Source of the DNA: Archegozetes longisetosus
Taxonomy: Eukaryota; Arthropoda; Arachnida; Sarcoptiformes; Trhypochthoniidae
Direction of reading: 5' to 3'
Assembly: GCA_018873245.2 (NCBI GenBank)
Contig: JAEMBT020000001.1
Coordinates: 17,142,220 to 17,206,219 of the forward strand
DNA length: 64,000 nt
Position numbers and translations under genes: made by a program. Below are positions 25,130 through 36,774 of this stretch, one piece after another; within the stretch, counting starts at the first letter, position 1; every line of letters begins with the position of its first letter. The notes under the pieces were generated by a model, which ran no database searches, had not been told where the DNA came from, and worked only from the letters and a program-made list of their open reading frames with translations.

Positions 25130-26660
25130 TTCGAATCTGAGAGATTGTTTGGATAAGGACAAGCTCAGAAAATCTACCTCACTAGAGATTATTTAAACGA
25201 TTTCAACTGATTCAATAAGAAAATTAATCAAATATTTATTAAACAATAAATCAAAATATTAGAAACAAAGTAAATTTTATTATGAATTATTTTATTCAAA
25301 TTTTAAAACTCTGTGTTATTTTCTCTCTGATAACCTTTTTGGATCAACTTTTTTGATTTGACAAATGAAATCAAATTCATACGGATATTTCCAGCATTCA
25401 TGAAAAACCCATTTCAGATCAGATTTCCTAACAGCTCCACATATATCTAAGCCATTGTTATCCATTTTTTCGGGAAAGTTAGTGTAATTAACAGGTGAGC
25501 CGTCACTCCATGAATAGGAACCTTATTTTAAATGATTAGACTGATTAAGTTTTAATTAATAATTTGACTGGCTCAATGGTTACTTACCAGATGACGAGAT
25601 ATATAAACCAATCCATGTTTCAGATTCTGCTTTTTTAATCCATTTCGAAATTAGATTCAATTCATCTAATGAATGAATTGATGCTAATTTTCCCGTCCTT
25701 TTGCTGCATTCAAAGGAAGCATAAGCACAATTGAGTTTCCGTTTATCATTATCTACACTAAAATAATAGCAATATTTCGATTTTTCATCAATATCAACCC
25801 ATGGATATTTAGATACACTTGGATCGACTTCAGGACAAGAACCAGTTGAGGTATTGTTTGAAACTTTGATCAGCGAATCATTTGTATTCACTTCTGCAAA
25901 CTTTAGGACTAGGAAAAGGGAATTTTTTCATTTATTGATCATTAATTCTAAACACTAACATTTGATCAAATAATCTTTTATCGAAACAAGTTATTAAATT
26001 ATCCAAACCTTTGGAGTTGCTTAAACAGAAAAGAAGAACAAAACTTAAGACTTGAGTAATCATTATTACCTTAAGTATCTAAAAGTTTATGAAAGTTTAT
26101 GTTTTAATAGAGATATATCTATGGCTAAATGTAATGAAGTGGGATTATATAGCTTACAAGTCTTGATTATCTACATTTAATGTTTATCATCCCACATGTT
26201 TTCTTATCCTGCAAAATGAAACTAAATATGTTTTTACTTTCATTCTTCTGATAATAGTATCGCGTAGTTTTGGGAAAACTTTCAATGTTAGAAGTTTTTT
26301 TTAATAAATTGTGAATTTTCGGAGACAATGTAGGTCTCATCTGTTTTTAGTTAAATAAGTCGCAAGAATAGTCTAATGGGATAATGCTTTGATTCACAAA
26401 TAAATCTACGAACTAGAAGTTGACCTAACGGCCAAAACTGAACCATAAAATCGGTACAAATAAGGATTTAAAAATATATTTGGAATTTGCATTAGCTTAT
26501 GGACCGAAAATTCTTGTATAAAATGCGTCATCAAAATTGTTTATCAATAAGTTGAATAAAACCTCAACTATTTCAATTGTTTGTGGTTAGTCAGTTGTAG
26601 GAATTTTCCAGTGAGCACGTGTAATATAAACCAGTGGTTCCCAAACTTTTCTCGTATTCA
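25130..26660. repeat. Duplicated block, copy 1 (contains gene F)
   Basis: It aligns over ~1.5 kb with 31395-32935, including gene flanks: GATTCAATAAGAAAAT near 25212 versus 31468, and ACTTTTCTCG at the far end. It ends within the left terminus of a hAT element (CCAGTGGTTCCCAAACTT), where sequence switches to CTLD pseudogene H. Confidence 0.8.
25316..26063 (-). CDS. Gene F: secreted single-CTLD protein
   Basis: Three exons: 26063-26009, 25908-25588, 25521-25316, GT-AG introns in phase 1, 194 codons with TAA. The signal peptide is MITQVLSFVLLFCLSNS. It then has one CTLD preceded by SCPEVDPS, with YPWVDIDEKSKYCYYFSVD, CSKRTGKLASIHS, TWIGLY, an intron, then SYSWSDGSPVNYTNF and a final FICQIKK. 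There is no membrane helix, so it is predicted to be secreted. Both the linker and the intron at WIGLYxxxxG match CTLD4 of the four-domain receptors, so it looks like a single-domain derivative. No EPN/QPD motif. Its near twin is gene G. A soluble recognition or decoy role is inference. Confidence 0.88.
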
Positions 26661-26661
26661 T

Positions 26662-27850
26662 ACCAGCCTTCCGGACAATTATCTAATACCTGAAGTTAAT
26701 TTTTTTAATTTTATTAATTCGGTGAATTTTTTCTTGTAATTTTTGAAAAAAACTAAACTTCTTGAGTTTCGATACTAACCTAAAAAAATTGTGTTATAAC
26801 AGGGGGAATAGTCTTTTGGCGGTAAAAGCCTTCTTCATTACAGCTGTGGTAAACTTATTTGCTATCTTTCATAGCAAATGCGATACATGTTTCTAGTTGG
26901 TTACTAATCGACGGTTTTCAATGGTATTTCTCGGTCGTATAGTAAGAATATTGTCACGTTTATTTTAGTGACTTGGGATCGATTTAATTTCTCATGTAAT
27001 GTGTGTGTCTAGGAATGAGTAAATTGAAATCAGGAACCTCAATGTGTGATTCCAATTTACTTTTACCTAATTGTCTATCCAAGAGTCAGGTTGGACTCAA
27101 TAGAGTATGCTTTACCTTTTAAAGTAATTTGTTTGATACTCACCTTTTCGAACTCTTTATTATAAATATGATATAGATATATACTTCAAATGAAAGAGTT
27201 CTATTTCTTAATTATTTTATTATAACTTTTGATATACAATGAATAACAGTTAACAGTTAAGGGTTTATGTTTTATCTGTCTCTCGTTACACAACTTCTCT
27301 TGCCTTTTATAGTTTTTGGTTCTCACAATAGTCATTTTTATTTAAAAACAAGAAAATATTTGCGTTTTTCTGTAATTTAGGTAAATAGTACTTATACCAA
27401 TATTTATCACTCAAGTGGAAAATGATCTTGTACTGTGATCTCAAAGATAATTACTCATTACAAATGAAAGTTGTAAACTACACTTTATATTTTACTACTA
27501 AACTACTTTACTATAGATTAAGGTTAATCTCTTAAGATGACTAATTAAACAATTATAGAAACTAAAGCACTATATTTTTTTTATTTCACAATATTATAAT
27601 CATAAGGCAACCCATCTGACCATTTATAGCTCCCTTTATTATATAAACTGTTTAAAACTAACCAATATGCACATATTGTATATTTGCTTTGTAAAATTAA
27701 AAATGAATTGATCGGTTATGCTATCATGAATTGATATAAATTGAGCGTTATATTGAAGACAACTCTCGTCTGCATCATTCTAATTTTTTGGTTTAGAATC
27801 ATTTGCTGCCAAATAATAACATGTCTTGTTATCAACTATTTGCAACCGTC
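26662..27850 (-). pseudogene. Gene H: CTLD receptor pseudogene split by a solo LTR
   Basis: Minus-strand remnants match gene I. CTLD1 runs from VDNKTCYYLAANDSK (27830) through ISIHDS and YKWSDGLPYDY to 27591, is cut by an LTR (26952-27590), and resumes at 26951-26775. The next exon start (CPEGWYEY, 26690-26662) is cut off where the duplicated block of gene F begins. In-frame stops (for example TAG near 27780) and frame changes are present. Gene I at 58136-58618 shows the uninterrupted sequence. Confidence 0.75.
26952..27590 (-). mobile_element. Solo LTR inserted in gene H
   Basis: The 639-bp segment starts TGTCACG and ends TTTCACA (TG...CA), and is flanked by ATAT on both sides (26948-26951 and 27591-27594). 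Removing it restores alignment with gene I. The part 27236-27590 recurs reversed at 55559-55893. A CTATAAAAGGCAAGAG sequence on the minus strand fits an LTR promoter. No internal retrotransposon genes remain, so it is a solo LTR. Confidence 0.8.
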
Positions 27851-27975
27851 TTAATATCTTGCAATTTGTAATCGTTCGAGAGTGTCGACCATGGTTTTCA
27901 TTTAGTACAGCAGCTAAGGATAGCAGGCAATCGCAGTAATGTATCTCTAATTCGAATAACATAACAGATTACGTT
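27845..27975. repeat. Empty-site copy of the repeat at 23618-25130
   Basis: It matches both flanks of the mariner at 23667-25009 continuously, with a single TA at the insertion point (around 27903). It abuts the CTLD1 remnant of gene H. Confidence 0.65.
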
Positions 27976-28186
27976 TCCCCGACATAAAATCAAAGAAAAA
28001 ATGCCGAATGTAAAAGGGTCAAATAATATCAAAAGCAAAAAAGATCCAACGCGACACAAGACCGAATACAATACGATTTAAAATCTAAATTGATATTATA
28101 TACTTTCAATTTAATTGAATTTGTGAAGTTATATGCAGTTAAAGCTCGATATAATGAACACTTAAGAGGTAAGTTTTTGTTCGTTA

Positions 28187-29051
28187 CAGTGAAAGTAATT
28201 AAAATCCGGATTTTGAAAGTAAATTTTTTGGTTTTTTCAAAATATTTCGAAAATAATCAAGCATAGACAAAAACTTTATATGAATCAATTGTACCCTTTA
28301 ACATGACATGTCTAATGACCTCTCATATATTGCTATATGCAGTACCGTTTTAACCCCAGTAGGCCAGAAAGAAATAATGAGGCTAATTTTCGAAACTAAA
28401 TATCTCGCAAACCACATGTCAAATTTGAATGATACTTCTAAATTTTTAAATAAATATAATCTACATTCAAAACCACATTTAATTATTTTATGAGTTGCCG
28501 AATAAAATGTTTGTCGTAAGCGAAGTAAAAACTATGATTCGGTAAAGCCATTCGGCGAAAATTTCCTATGGAAAAGTAGTAACTACAAATTTTTATTCAT
28601 ACCTAAAAGGAATTTGTATTATAGTTTATAAAAATAACAACAATTTCTTTCTTGAACCATAGTCCTCCATGGAAAATTTTTGCCGAATGGCTTTACCGAA
28701 TCATAGTTTTTACTTCGCTTACGACAAACATTTTATTCGGCAACTCATAAAATAATTAAATGTGGTTTTGAATGTAGATTATATTTATTTAAAAATTTAG
28801 AAGTATCATTCAAATTTGACATGTGGTTTGCGAGATATTTAGTTTCGAAAATTAGCCTCATTATTTCTTTCTGGCCTGCTGGGGTTAAAACGGTACTGCA
28901 CATAGCAATATATGAGAGGTCATTAGACATGTCATGCTAAAGGGTACAATTGATTCATATAAAGTTTTTGTCTATGCTTGATTATTTTCGAAATATTTTG
29001 AAAAAACCAAAAAATTTACTTTCAAAATCCGGATTTTAATTACTTTCACTG
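28187..29051. mobile_element. Foldback (palindromic) DNA element with TA target
   Basis: Two nearly identical inverted arms of ~388 bp (28187-28574 and 28664-29051) surround a ~90-bp loop. Ends are CAGTGAAAGTAATTAAAATC and its reverse, with TA outside each end (28185-28186, 29052-29053), as in Tc1/mariner elements. Each arm carries the same 61-codon open frame (starts MSNDLSYIA), one on each strand, with two residue differences (I/M, V/A). This looks like a consequence of the palindrome; I recognise no domain. Confidence 0.8.
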
Positions 29052-29611
29052 TATATCGAAAGTTGGAGTATGATAACTTTTAGAGCTATATTAAGTAACA
29101 ATATTAATACAACAATTAAAGGTACCTATTAAAAAACATGTTATTTCCGTCTGAATATTATTCTTAAAGACATTAATATCCGAAATTTCCTTTTCTATGA
29201 AATGGAGATTTTCGGGGACACTGGTCTTTGAAATTATTAGTCTGGAGGCGCTTAGAAATCAGATTATATTGCAAAGTCTGAAATCTTTTATAGGAGTATG
29301 TAAGAAAATATAAAAATATAAAATATAACCACTTTATTAAACATAGTGATAAAACCACAATACAAATTTCATAAGGTTTCACATGATTTTTAACACAGGA
29401 GAAAAGAGCGAAAAATTTAGGAGAAACACGACATTTTAAAGGAACAATAGGCGGATTAAATAGGAAGATACTTTACAATGATAGGCTAAATCTTATAAGG
29501 TCAATAACACACTTAGCTAGGATTGGGAGAATGTATAACTAGGACATACTTAGGCAGCTTTTAAGAGTTGAGATATGCTTATTATCAGCTATCTTCATAA
29601 TTTTTACAGTT

Positions 29612-29930
29612 CCACGTAAAACTAAGGTGATTCTAAGTCTAATAAAAGATATGCAAAAGGCTTGTAGACATACGTATGTCTTAAACTAGCTATTTATACG
29701 TTTGAAACAAAACTTTTAGAGATATGTCAAATCTGATATCTGACCCTAAGTTCTAAATAAGACGATTGTACATCTTTATCCGTCCAAATGTCTTACCTAA
29801 AAAATATTTTTAAGTTCTAAGGAGTTTTATTCTAGACGTACTGACTTAACTGGTTTATGACATACATATGTCTATAAGCCTCTTGCATATCTTTTATTAT
29901 GCTTAGAATCATCTCAGTTTTACGCGGCTT
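29612..29930. repeat. Inverted repeat pair (probable MITE)
   Basis: ACGTAAAACTAAGGTGATTC at the left pairs with GAATCATCTCAGTTTTACGC at the right. The match continues inward over TAATAAAAGATATGCAA and AGACATACGTATGTC. Arms are ~90 bp with ~140 bp between. No coding seen. Confidence 0.5.
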
Positions 29931-30950
29931 TTGAGTATTACTAACTTCTTTTTAAGACACATGAATAAAATGATTTTAGAGTGTAAAAATATGAATAGAC
30001 TTAATGTTGAAAATGACTTGAGATTAAGTTTGGCTAATGTCAACCCTAGAATCGATGATTTATGTTAATCAGAACAGTCACAGATTTCTCATTAAAGTAT
30101 ATATTTTAAAATATACTTTCATTGTATTTATTAAAAATTGAACTTTCAGGCAAATTTAAATTATAAGAAATTTTTGGTGGTACGCAATGTTCTAAGACAT
30201 GTATTAGTGGTATACGATATGAAAAAGGTTGATAATCACTGCTTTATAGCACTGAAACAACTATGTATTCAAAACTACTTGCATATCAATGTTATAGAGA
30301 TCGTCCAGAATAAGACTAAACTCAGATAAAGCAGTTAAAGGCTTTTACATTTTGATATTTAAATCGCAAGTAATATCAATTACTCATATACTGAAACTTG
30401 ATCTGCCAAAATAAACGTTTATTGTTCTAATGTAGTTTACAAAAATTGTGTTTAGAAATGTTCTCTATGACATATGCCTATTAATGCTATTAATATCAAT
30501 TATATTCGCACTTGTTGATCCTTTTTACCAAATTTATCAGCAAGTTCTTCTCAAGTTAGATCACAAGACTTATTTGACAAATAAGTTTTATAAATAAAAA
30601 CTCTTTTCTTTACCTAATTGAGAAGACCATTTTAAATACTACTTTTGTTTTTATCTCAAACATTATGATTAAAAAGTTGACTTTTCTTTTACTCATTCCA
30701 AACTTGATTCATAGCTGCATCTAATCAATGCGTAATATTAAAGAAAGATTGTGCTCAAAATTTGAGTTTAGTTGTATTCTGGACCAGTGCTCTCAGAGAG
30801 CGAGGAATTTCCTCTCTTTACCTCGCATTATAAGGAAAACACAGGGATTTCTTGCTTTCGCTCGAAAAACCCTCGTTTTTCCTTCGCACATAGAAATAAG
30901 AGTATGCCAAAAATGATATAATATGAAATAATGGTCTGAATCAATGTGTC
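29931..30950. other. Intergenic, no gene seen
   Basis: AT-rich sequence with only short, compositionally biased open frames. Positions 30225-30305 share words with the repeat at 25070-25130. Confidence 0.4.
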
Positions 30951-31022
30951 TCTCGATGGTATAGCAAGTTAAGTTGCATATACACATTAGCCTCACGGGT
31001 GTGGGTTTAAGACCAGGTCGAG
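30951..31022 (+). repeat. tRNA-like sequence, possible SINE head or tRNA pseudogene
   Basis: The 72-bp stretch begins TCTCGATGGTATAGC and ends GGGTTTAAGACCAGGTCGAG. CTCGAT can pair with GTCGAG as an acceptor stem. GGTTTAAGACC resembles the pol III B box (GGTTCGAnnCC), and TGGTATAGC lies where the A box would be. The T and anticodon stems are poor, so it is not a functional tRNA. T/A-rich sequence follows, as in SINE tails. Confidence 0.35.
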
Positions 31023-31394
31023 TTAAATTTTTAAATTTAATTTTAATTTTCTTTTTTAATAATAATATTGTTATTAATGTTTTTTTTAATAACAATAGTA
31101 ATGGCGGCGATTGAAAGTACTCTGTAAGATATTCCGAACAATACTAATATCGTGAAAATCGACCACCATCTAATGGTACTTCTAAGAAATCGCAATTAAA
31201 TTGCAATTAAAAGTTAAATTCAGAGAAGTTTGAACGAGTGATTGAATGAAAGTTTGTATATATATTTTTTGTTTGTGGGCATATTTTTACTGAGTCGTAG
31301 TTTATGTTTATGTCGAGGCATTGAAAGGGGATTGCAAGGGAAAAGTAGGCGTCAAATCTAAGAGCACTGTTCTGGGCAATCTGTATATCATCAA

Positions 31395-32935
31395 TCGAAT
31401 CTTTGAGAGATTATTTAGGTAACGACAAACTCAGAAAACTTACTCCACTAAAAATTATTCAGGCCATTTCAACGGATTCAATAAGAAAATCAATCAAATA
31501 TTTATCAAAAGATAAGTCAAAATCATAGAATCGAAACAATTTAATTATAAATTATTTATAATATATCCAGATTTTGAAATTCTATTAGTCACTATATCAT
31601 TACTTTGTTGGATAAACTTTTTTGATTTGACAGATGAAATCAAATTCGTACGGATATTTCGAGCATTTATGAAAAACCCATTTCAGATCAGATTTCCTGA
31701 CGGCCCCACATAAATCTAAGCCATCGTTGTCCATATGTTCGGGAAGATTAGTGTAGTTAACGGGTGAACCGTCACTCCACGAATAAGAACCTTATTTTGA
31801 ATGAATAGATTGATTAATTTTTAATTGAAAATTTCATTAACTCAATGGTCACTTACCAGATGCCGAGATATATAAACCAATCCATGTTTCAGATTCTGCT
31901 TTTTTAATCCATTTCGAAAGTAGATTCAATTCATCTAATGAACGAATTGATGCTAATTTTCCTGTCCTTTTACTGCATTCAAAGGAAGCGTAACTCCAAT
32001 AGAATTTCCGTTTATCATTATCTACACTAAAATAATAGCAATATTTCGATTTTTCATCAATATCAATCCATGGAAATTTAGTTGTACTTGGATTAACTTC
32101 AGGACAAGAACCAGTTGAGGTATTGTTTGAAACTTTGATCAGTGAATCATTTGTTTTCACATCGGCAAACTTTAGAACTAGAAAAGAGTGATTTTTTAAT
32201 TGATGATCATTAGTTTATTGATCACTAAATCTAAATACTAATATTTGACCAAATAATCTTTTATTGAAACAAGTTATAAAAATATCCAAACCTTTTGAGT
32301 TGCCTAAACAGAAAAGGAAAACAAAACATAAGACTTGAGTAATCATTATTAAGTATCTTATAGTTTGTGAAAATTTTTGTTTTAATAGAAATATATTTAT
32401 GACTAAATGTAAAGAAGTTAAATGGGGTTATATAGCTTACAAATCTTGATTATCTACACTTAAGTTTGTCATGTTACATATTTTCTCATCCTCCAAAATT
32501 AAACTAAGTTTATTTTAACATTATTCTTCTGATAACACTATTACGTAGTTGTGGGAAAGCTTTTATTGCTAAAATTTTTTAAATAAATTGTGAATTTTCG
32601 GAAATAATGCAGGTCTCATTTGTTTTGAGTTGGACAAGTTACAAAAATCGTTCAATCAGAAAACACTTTGATTCACAAATAAATCTACAGACTAGAAGTT
32701 GATCAAACGGTCAAAACTGAACCATAAAATCGAGGCAAAACAAGTAAAAAAATATATTTGTATTTTGCAACAGCTCATGGACCGAAAATTCTTTATCGTA
32801 CAAAATGCGTCATCGAAATTATTTATCAATAAGTTGAGCAGAATCTCTGTTTCAATTGTTTATGATTAGCCAGTTGTAGAAATTTTCCAGTGTACATATG
32901 CGATATAAACTAGTGGTTCCCAGACTTTTCTCGTG
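31395..32935. repeat. Duplicated block, copy 2 (contains gene G)
   Basis: Direct-orientation copy of 25130-26660, with the two blocks ~6.3 kb apart. It includes the beginning of the hAT element at 32910, so that insertion predates the duplication. Confidence 0.8.
31600..32346 (-). CDS. Gene G: secreted single-CTLD protein, paralogue of F
   Basis: Exons 32346-32292, 32177-31857 and 31790-31600, GT-AG, phase 1, 189 codons with TAA. The signal peptide is MITQVLCFVFLFCLGNS. The CTLD has FPWIDIDEKSKYCYYFSVD, CSKRTGKLASIRS, TWIGLY and a last exon with YSWSDGSPVNYTN. It differs from F at scattered residues and has a shorter C terminus (KKVYPTK). Reading frame and splice sites are intact, so both copies may be expressed. 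It has no membrane helix. It is CTLD4-like as described for F; function unknown. Confidence 0.88.
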
Positions 32936-33685
32936 GGCCATCTGAATGCTAGTAAGTCTAACTTAAGTTTTTTTAAAGTACAATAGGCCAAAAAAGTATA
33001 CATCGAATTGAGCTATTCTGTATCTAACATAAATAGGGATCACTTTAATATTCAAGTAATTAAGATTATGAAAAATTTTATAAACTTAAGCTTGGATCTG
33101 ATTTATAGAAAAAAAATCTAATGAACTTTTGCTTGCATTAATGGTTTTACCGATTAAATGTTCATAAACAACAATTGTAAACAATTTTTCTTTAAAGAGA
33201 TTTAAACATAAGTTTTGGATCTTATCACTTATATAAAACAATAATATTTATCAAAATACTATGACAAAACTATTTATTCTATCTTTCCATATTTGGTTCA
33301 TCCCTCAAAGGCTTTTATTGTTTTTTAAGCGTATATCTTGGTATATACTTTCATGCCCGATCCTGTATTAAGAGACAAATTACCGGATCTTTTCAATAGA
33401 ACACAATTTTTTATTCACCAGGTTATTACATTTACGGAGGTTTCAAATTAAAATTTAAATCTTAAGCATTAATTTGACACATCTTTAGATGTAACAACCT
33501 GATAAATAAAAAAATTGTATTTGTTTGAAAAGGTCCGATAATTTCTTTCCTACTATACTAAATGTGTTCATTAAAAAATCTAACGCCATAAACCACTTCT
33601 AATGATTTTTGAAAATAATTCTGCGGTCTACAAGAAAAATTTTGCCACTCTCTTTTAGATCGCGATCCACCATCTGGGAATATAT
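32910..33685. mobile_element. Non-autonomous hAT element with 8-bp target duplication
   Basis: GATATAAA flanks both sides (32902-32909, 33686-33693). The left end reads CTAGTGGTTCCCAGACTTTT, close to common hAT termini. The right end, reversed, shares TTCCCAGATGG. The 776-bp interior lacks a transposase. A truncated copy of the left end is at 26636-26660. Confidence 0.7.
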
Positions 33686-34420
33686 GATATAAACAGATGT
33701 TTAAGATCTATGTTGCAAGAGTTTCCTATCAATAAAAGCTAAATCTTATTTTGTCTTCAAAATCCTTGAAAGATTATCTTAAAAGTGAAAAATCGAAATA
33801 AATTACTAATACATAATCAACAAATTAGATTACTTGAATCATCATGTTAAAAGATCTCAATAAAATAATGTATGCGGAATGAAAATAGGACAAACTTTCA
33901 AACTATTTTAATAATCTCAGGATTAATTTAATCCTATCATGTGATAGCTTATTTTGATGTTTATTTATCTCACAATAATACTCTTTCATTCACACTATCA
34001 ATTGATCATTAGTTTTAAAAATGTCAGACAGTAAACAACTTTCACTTCGTAAACAGATTGGAAATTTTTACGAGAAGCATAAACATTTAGGCAAACCATT
34101 CACTGTTGACCACTTTAAACTAGAAGGTGTTCATAGATCTTTGGTCTATCGTGTCATCGGAAAGTTAGAAAATGGACTTAGTTTAGATAGAAAGGTTGGA
34201 AGTGGTTCTAACAAACGTGTGCCACAAAATGTCAGGAACAAAATCATCGAAGAAAATGTGCTCGAAATCGGAAGAAGTGAGCGTTCAATTGGCAGAAAAT
34301 GGAGCATCAATGGTAAAACAGCAAAAAAGATATTAGTCGAGGCAGGTATTAAAAGAACTGAACGTTGAAAAGCTCCTAAAAATAATGAAAATCAAAAAGT
34401 TCGGCAAAAGAAACGCTTAA

Positions 34421-36774
34421 CCTTTTAAAGTCCAATGTTCCATAACTGGAACATGATTTATAAAAATACTTTTGATTACCTTCAAGTGGATTTATAGCAA
34501 CACCTGCATTATAACTTTAGAGATAAAGGTCTAAACTGATAATAAAAGTCGATTTTAATCCTAAAACTCAAAAATGTGTTTACTTTAGAAATATTTGAAA
34601 TTTTGCAAATTTTACGACAAAATTAGTGTTATTTTCAAGTTTTTCTTTCACTTACTTCTAAGATAACAAAAATTTAAATAGAGGCAAAATTAATTAAAAC
34701 ATATAGTCAAAAGTCACTAATAATTTTTTAATTTACATAAATCTTCCTGAATCTGTGAAAAAATTAAGTTTTTTGAAAGTGTTCCATAAGTGGAACATTG
34801 GTCTCAAGTGTGAAGTTTTTTACTATTACACAAATTATTGTTATTTTACTCAAAATATAAAGATGTCTAAAAGGAAACAAGTTTTAACTCTCGCTGAAAT
34901 GGAAGATCTTTTAGATGACATCGAAAGTGATGTCGAAGAAGTTGAAGTAGCCATTCTTCCTCCCTCTGAAGATGGAAATATCACTGAAGAGGAAGATATA
35001 AATGATGAAACACTAAATCAAGTAATGCCTAATGATGTTTGCGGCGAAATAGTTGTTTCACATCCAATAAGTGAAGAACTTGTTGATAAAAATCTTGGAA
35101 CTAAACATCGTAGAGATCTACCAAAATGGAAGAAAAACAAAAATTTTGACCAAATTTTGCCTCAAACAAAGCCTCAAAAATTATATGTCACACATCCAGA
35201 ACTGATATTATTGTCTCCCTTTGAAATATTTTTGAAGTTTATTCCAATTGAATATATGGAAGAGTTGGCACAACAAACAAAACTATATGCTATGCAGAAA
35301 GGATTTGAATATGAGATAAGTGGTCGAGAAATCGGGCAGTTTTTTGGTCTTTTACTTTTCAGTGGCTATCATTCTGTGCCCAATGAGAACTTATATTGGA
35401 GTACGAGTCACGATATGAATATCCCTATAGTTCCTCAAACTATGCCTAGAAATTCTTTCAAGAAAATAAAGCAATATTTTCACTTAGTCGACAATTCAAA
35501 GATAAAAAATGGCGATAAGTTAGCAAAGATAGCACCATTTTATGAACACTTGATAAGTAAATTTACACAATTTGGTATTTTTCACGATGTTTTAAGTATT
35601 GACGAGTCAATGGTTCCATACTATGGTCATCATTCTTGTAAAATGTTTATAAAAGGGAAACCAATTAGATTTGGTTACAAAGTTTGGATGCTTTGTTCAT
35701 CAAATGGTTATCCTTACAATTTATAAATATATTCTGGTAAAGATTCTGAAGATTCAGGACCACTAGGCTATAGAGTCATCGATAAAATGATACAAATCTT
35801 AGATAACCCGTCTAACCATGAAATTTATTTTGACAACTTTTTCACCTCTTATGATTTACTTATGGATTTGAGAGCAAAAAGGAGTCAAAGCAACTGGAAC
35901 TGTACGAGACAACAGAACTCGAAGCTGTCCATTAATTGATATAAAGAATTTCAAGAAAGAACAGAGAGGCTTTTATGATTATAGAAGCGATGGGTCTGTT
36001 GAGTTTGTGAGATGGAATGATAATTCGGTTGTCACCATAGGCTCCAATCATCTCTCGCACTCTCCGTTAGGCAAAGCGAAAAGGTATTCTCGAAAAGATA
36101 AGAAAAAAGTGGATATTTCTCAACCACATTTGATCAAAAGATATAATGAAGGCATGGGTGGTGTCGATCTTTTAGATAGACTTTTAGGTACGTATAGACC
36201 TCAGCTTAGGAGCAAAAAGTGGTGGTGGAATTTATTTTCCAATGGCTTGAATATGGCTTTGGTTGCAAGTTGGCGTCTTCATTGTGAAGTTCATGAGAAA
36301 TCTCAACAATTATCTCATTTAGAGTTTCTTCGGAGTGTAACACAAGTATTGCTTCAATTGAATGATAAAATTTTACCAAAACCAGGGCCTAAAGCGAAAC
36401 TTTCAATGAAAGTACGTATCAGTGATGATCATTACCTTATCTCAACAACTCAAGGAAGATGTGCCGAATGCATGAAAAATACAAAGAAGAAGTGCTTCGG
36501 ATGTGATAAGAGACTTCATCAAAATTGCTTCACATTTTATCATCAAATTCAAGCTAATAATAAATAACTTTTCTTATATATATTGACATATCATATTGTA
36601 CTGAAAACTTGTAGTAAGAGTCCAATGTTCCACTTAAGGAACATTCGGGAAATCAAGCTTCTGGTCAAAATAAAAATCTGAACTTTTTTTTCTATACTAA
36701 TTAGACCTAATTTGATAAGATATCAAAAAATTAGAAAGCTCTACTGATCAGAACATAATTCGGACTTTAAAAGG
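34421..36774 (+). mobile_element. piggyBac transposon
   Basis: 2354 bp. It starts CCTTTTAAAGTCC and ends GGACTTTAAAAGG, and is flanked by TTAA at 34417-34420 and 36775-36778, the diagnostic piggyBac target. Subterminal copies of GTCCAATGTTCC with palindromic GGAACAT lie near both ends (34430, 36620), likely transposase binding sites. It is inserted in the coding region of a Tc1/mariner transposase. Confidence 0.9.
34863..36567 (+). pseudogene. piggyBac transposase, nearly intact
   Basis: The start is set at MSKRKQVLTLAEMEDLL, typical acidic N terminus; an upstream in-frame Met exists at 34755. The DDE_Tnp_1_7 core shows SIDESMVPYYG (first Asp), IYFDNFFTS (second) and GGVDLLDRLLGTYRP (third). 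The C terminus is a Cys-rich domain (CAECMK, KCFGCDKRLHQNC). It is broken by TAA at 35724-35726, probably from Glu, and one extra A in the A-run near 35877-35881. Only two lesions suggest a recent insertion. Confidence 0.9.

Larger units (their letters stand above)
23618..25130. repeat. Interspersed repeat interrupted by a mariner
   Basis: Left (23618-23666) and right (25010-25130) parts form one unit when the mariner between them is removed. The same unit without the mariner is at 27845-27975 (GTTCGAGAGTGTCGACC, TAGTACAGCAGC, GGCAGGCAATC). The right part also resembles 30225-30305. The nature of this repeat is unknown. Confidence 0.6.

Noticed and set aside
28308..28930. Two identical 61-codon open frames as duplicate genes
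   Set aside because: They lie in the two arms of one palindromic element, so identity follows from the palindrome; no domain is recognised.
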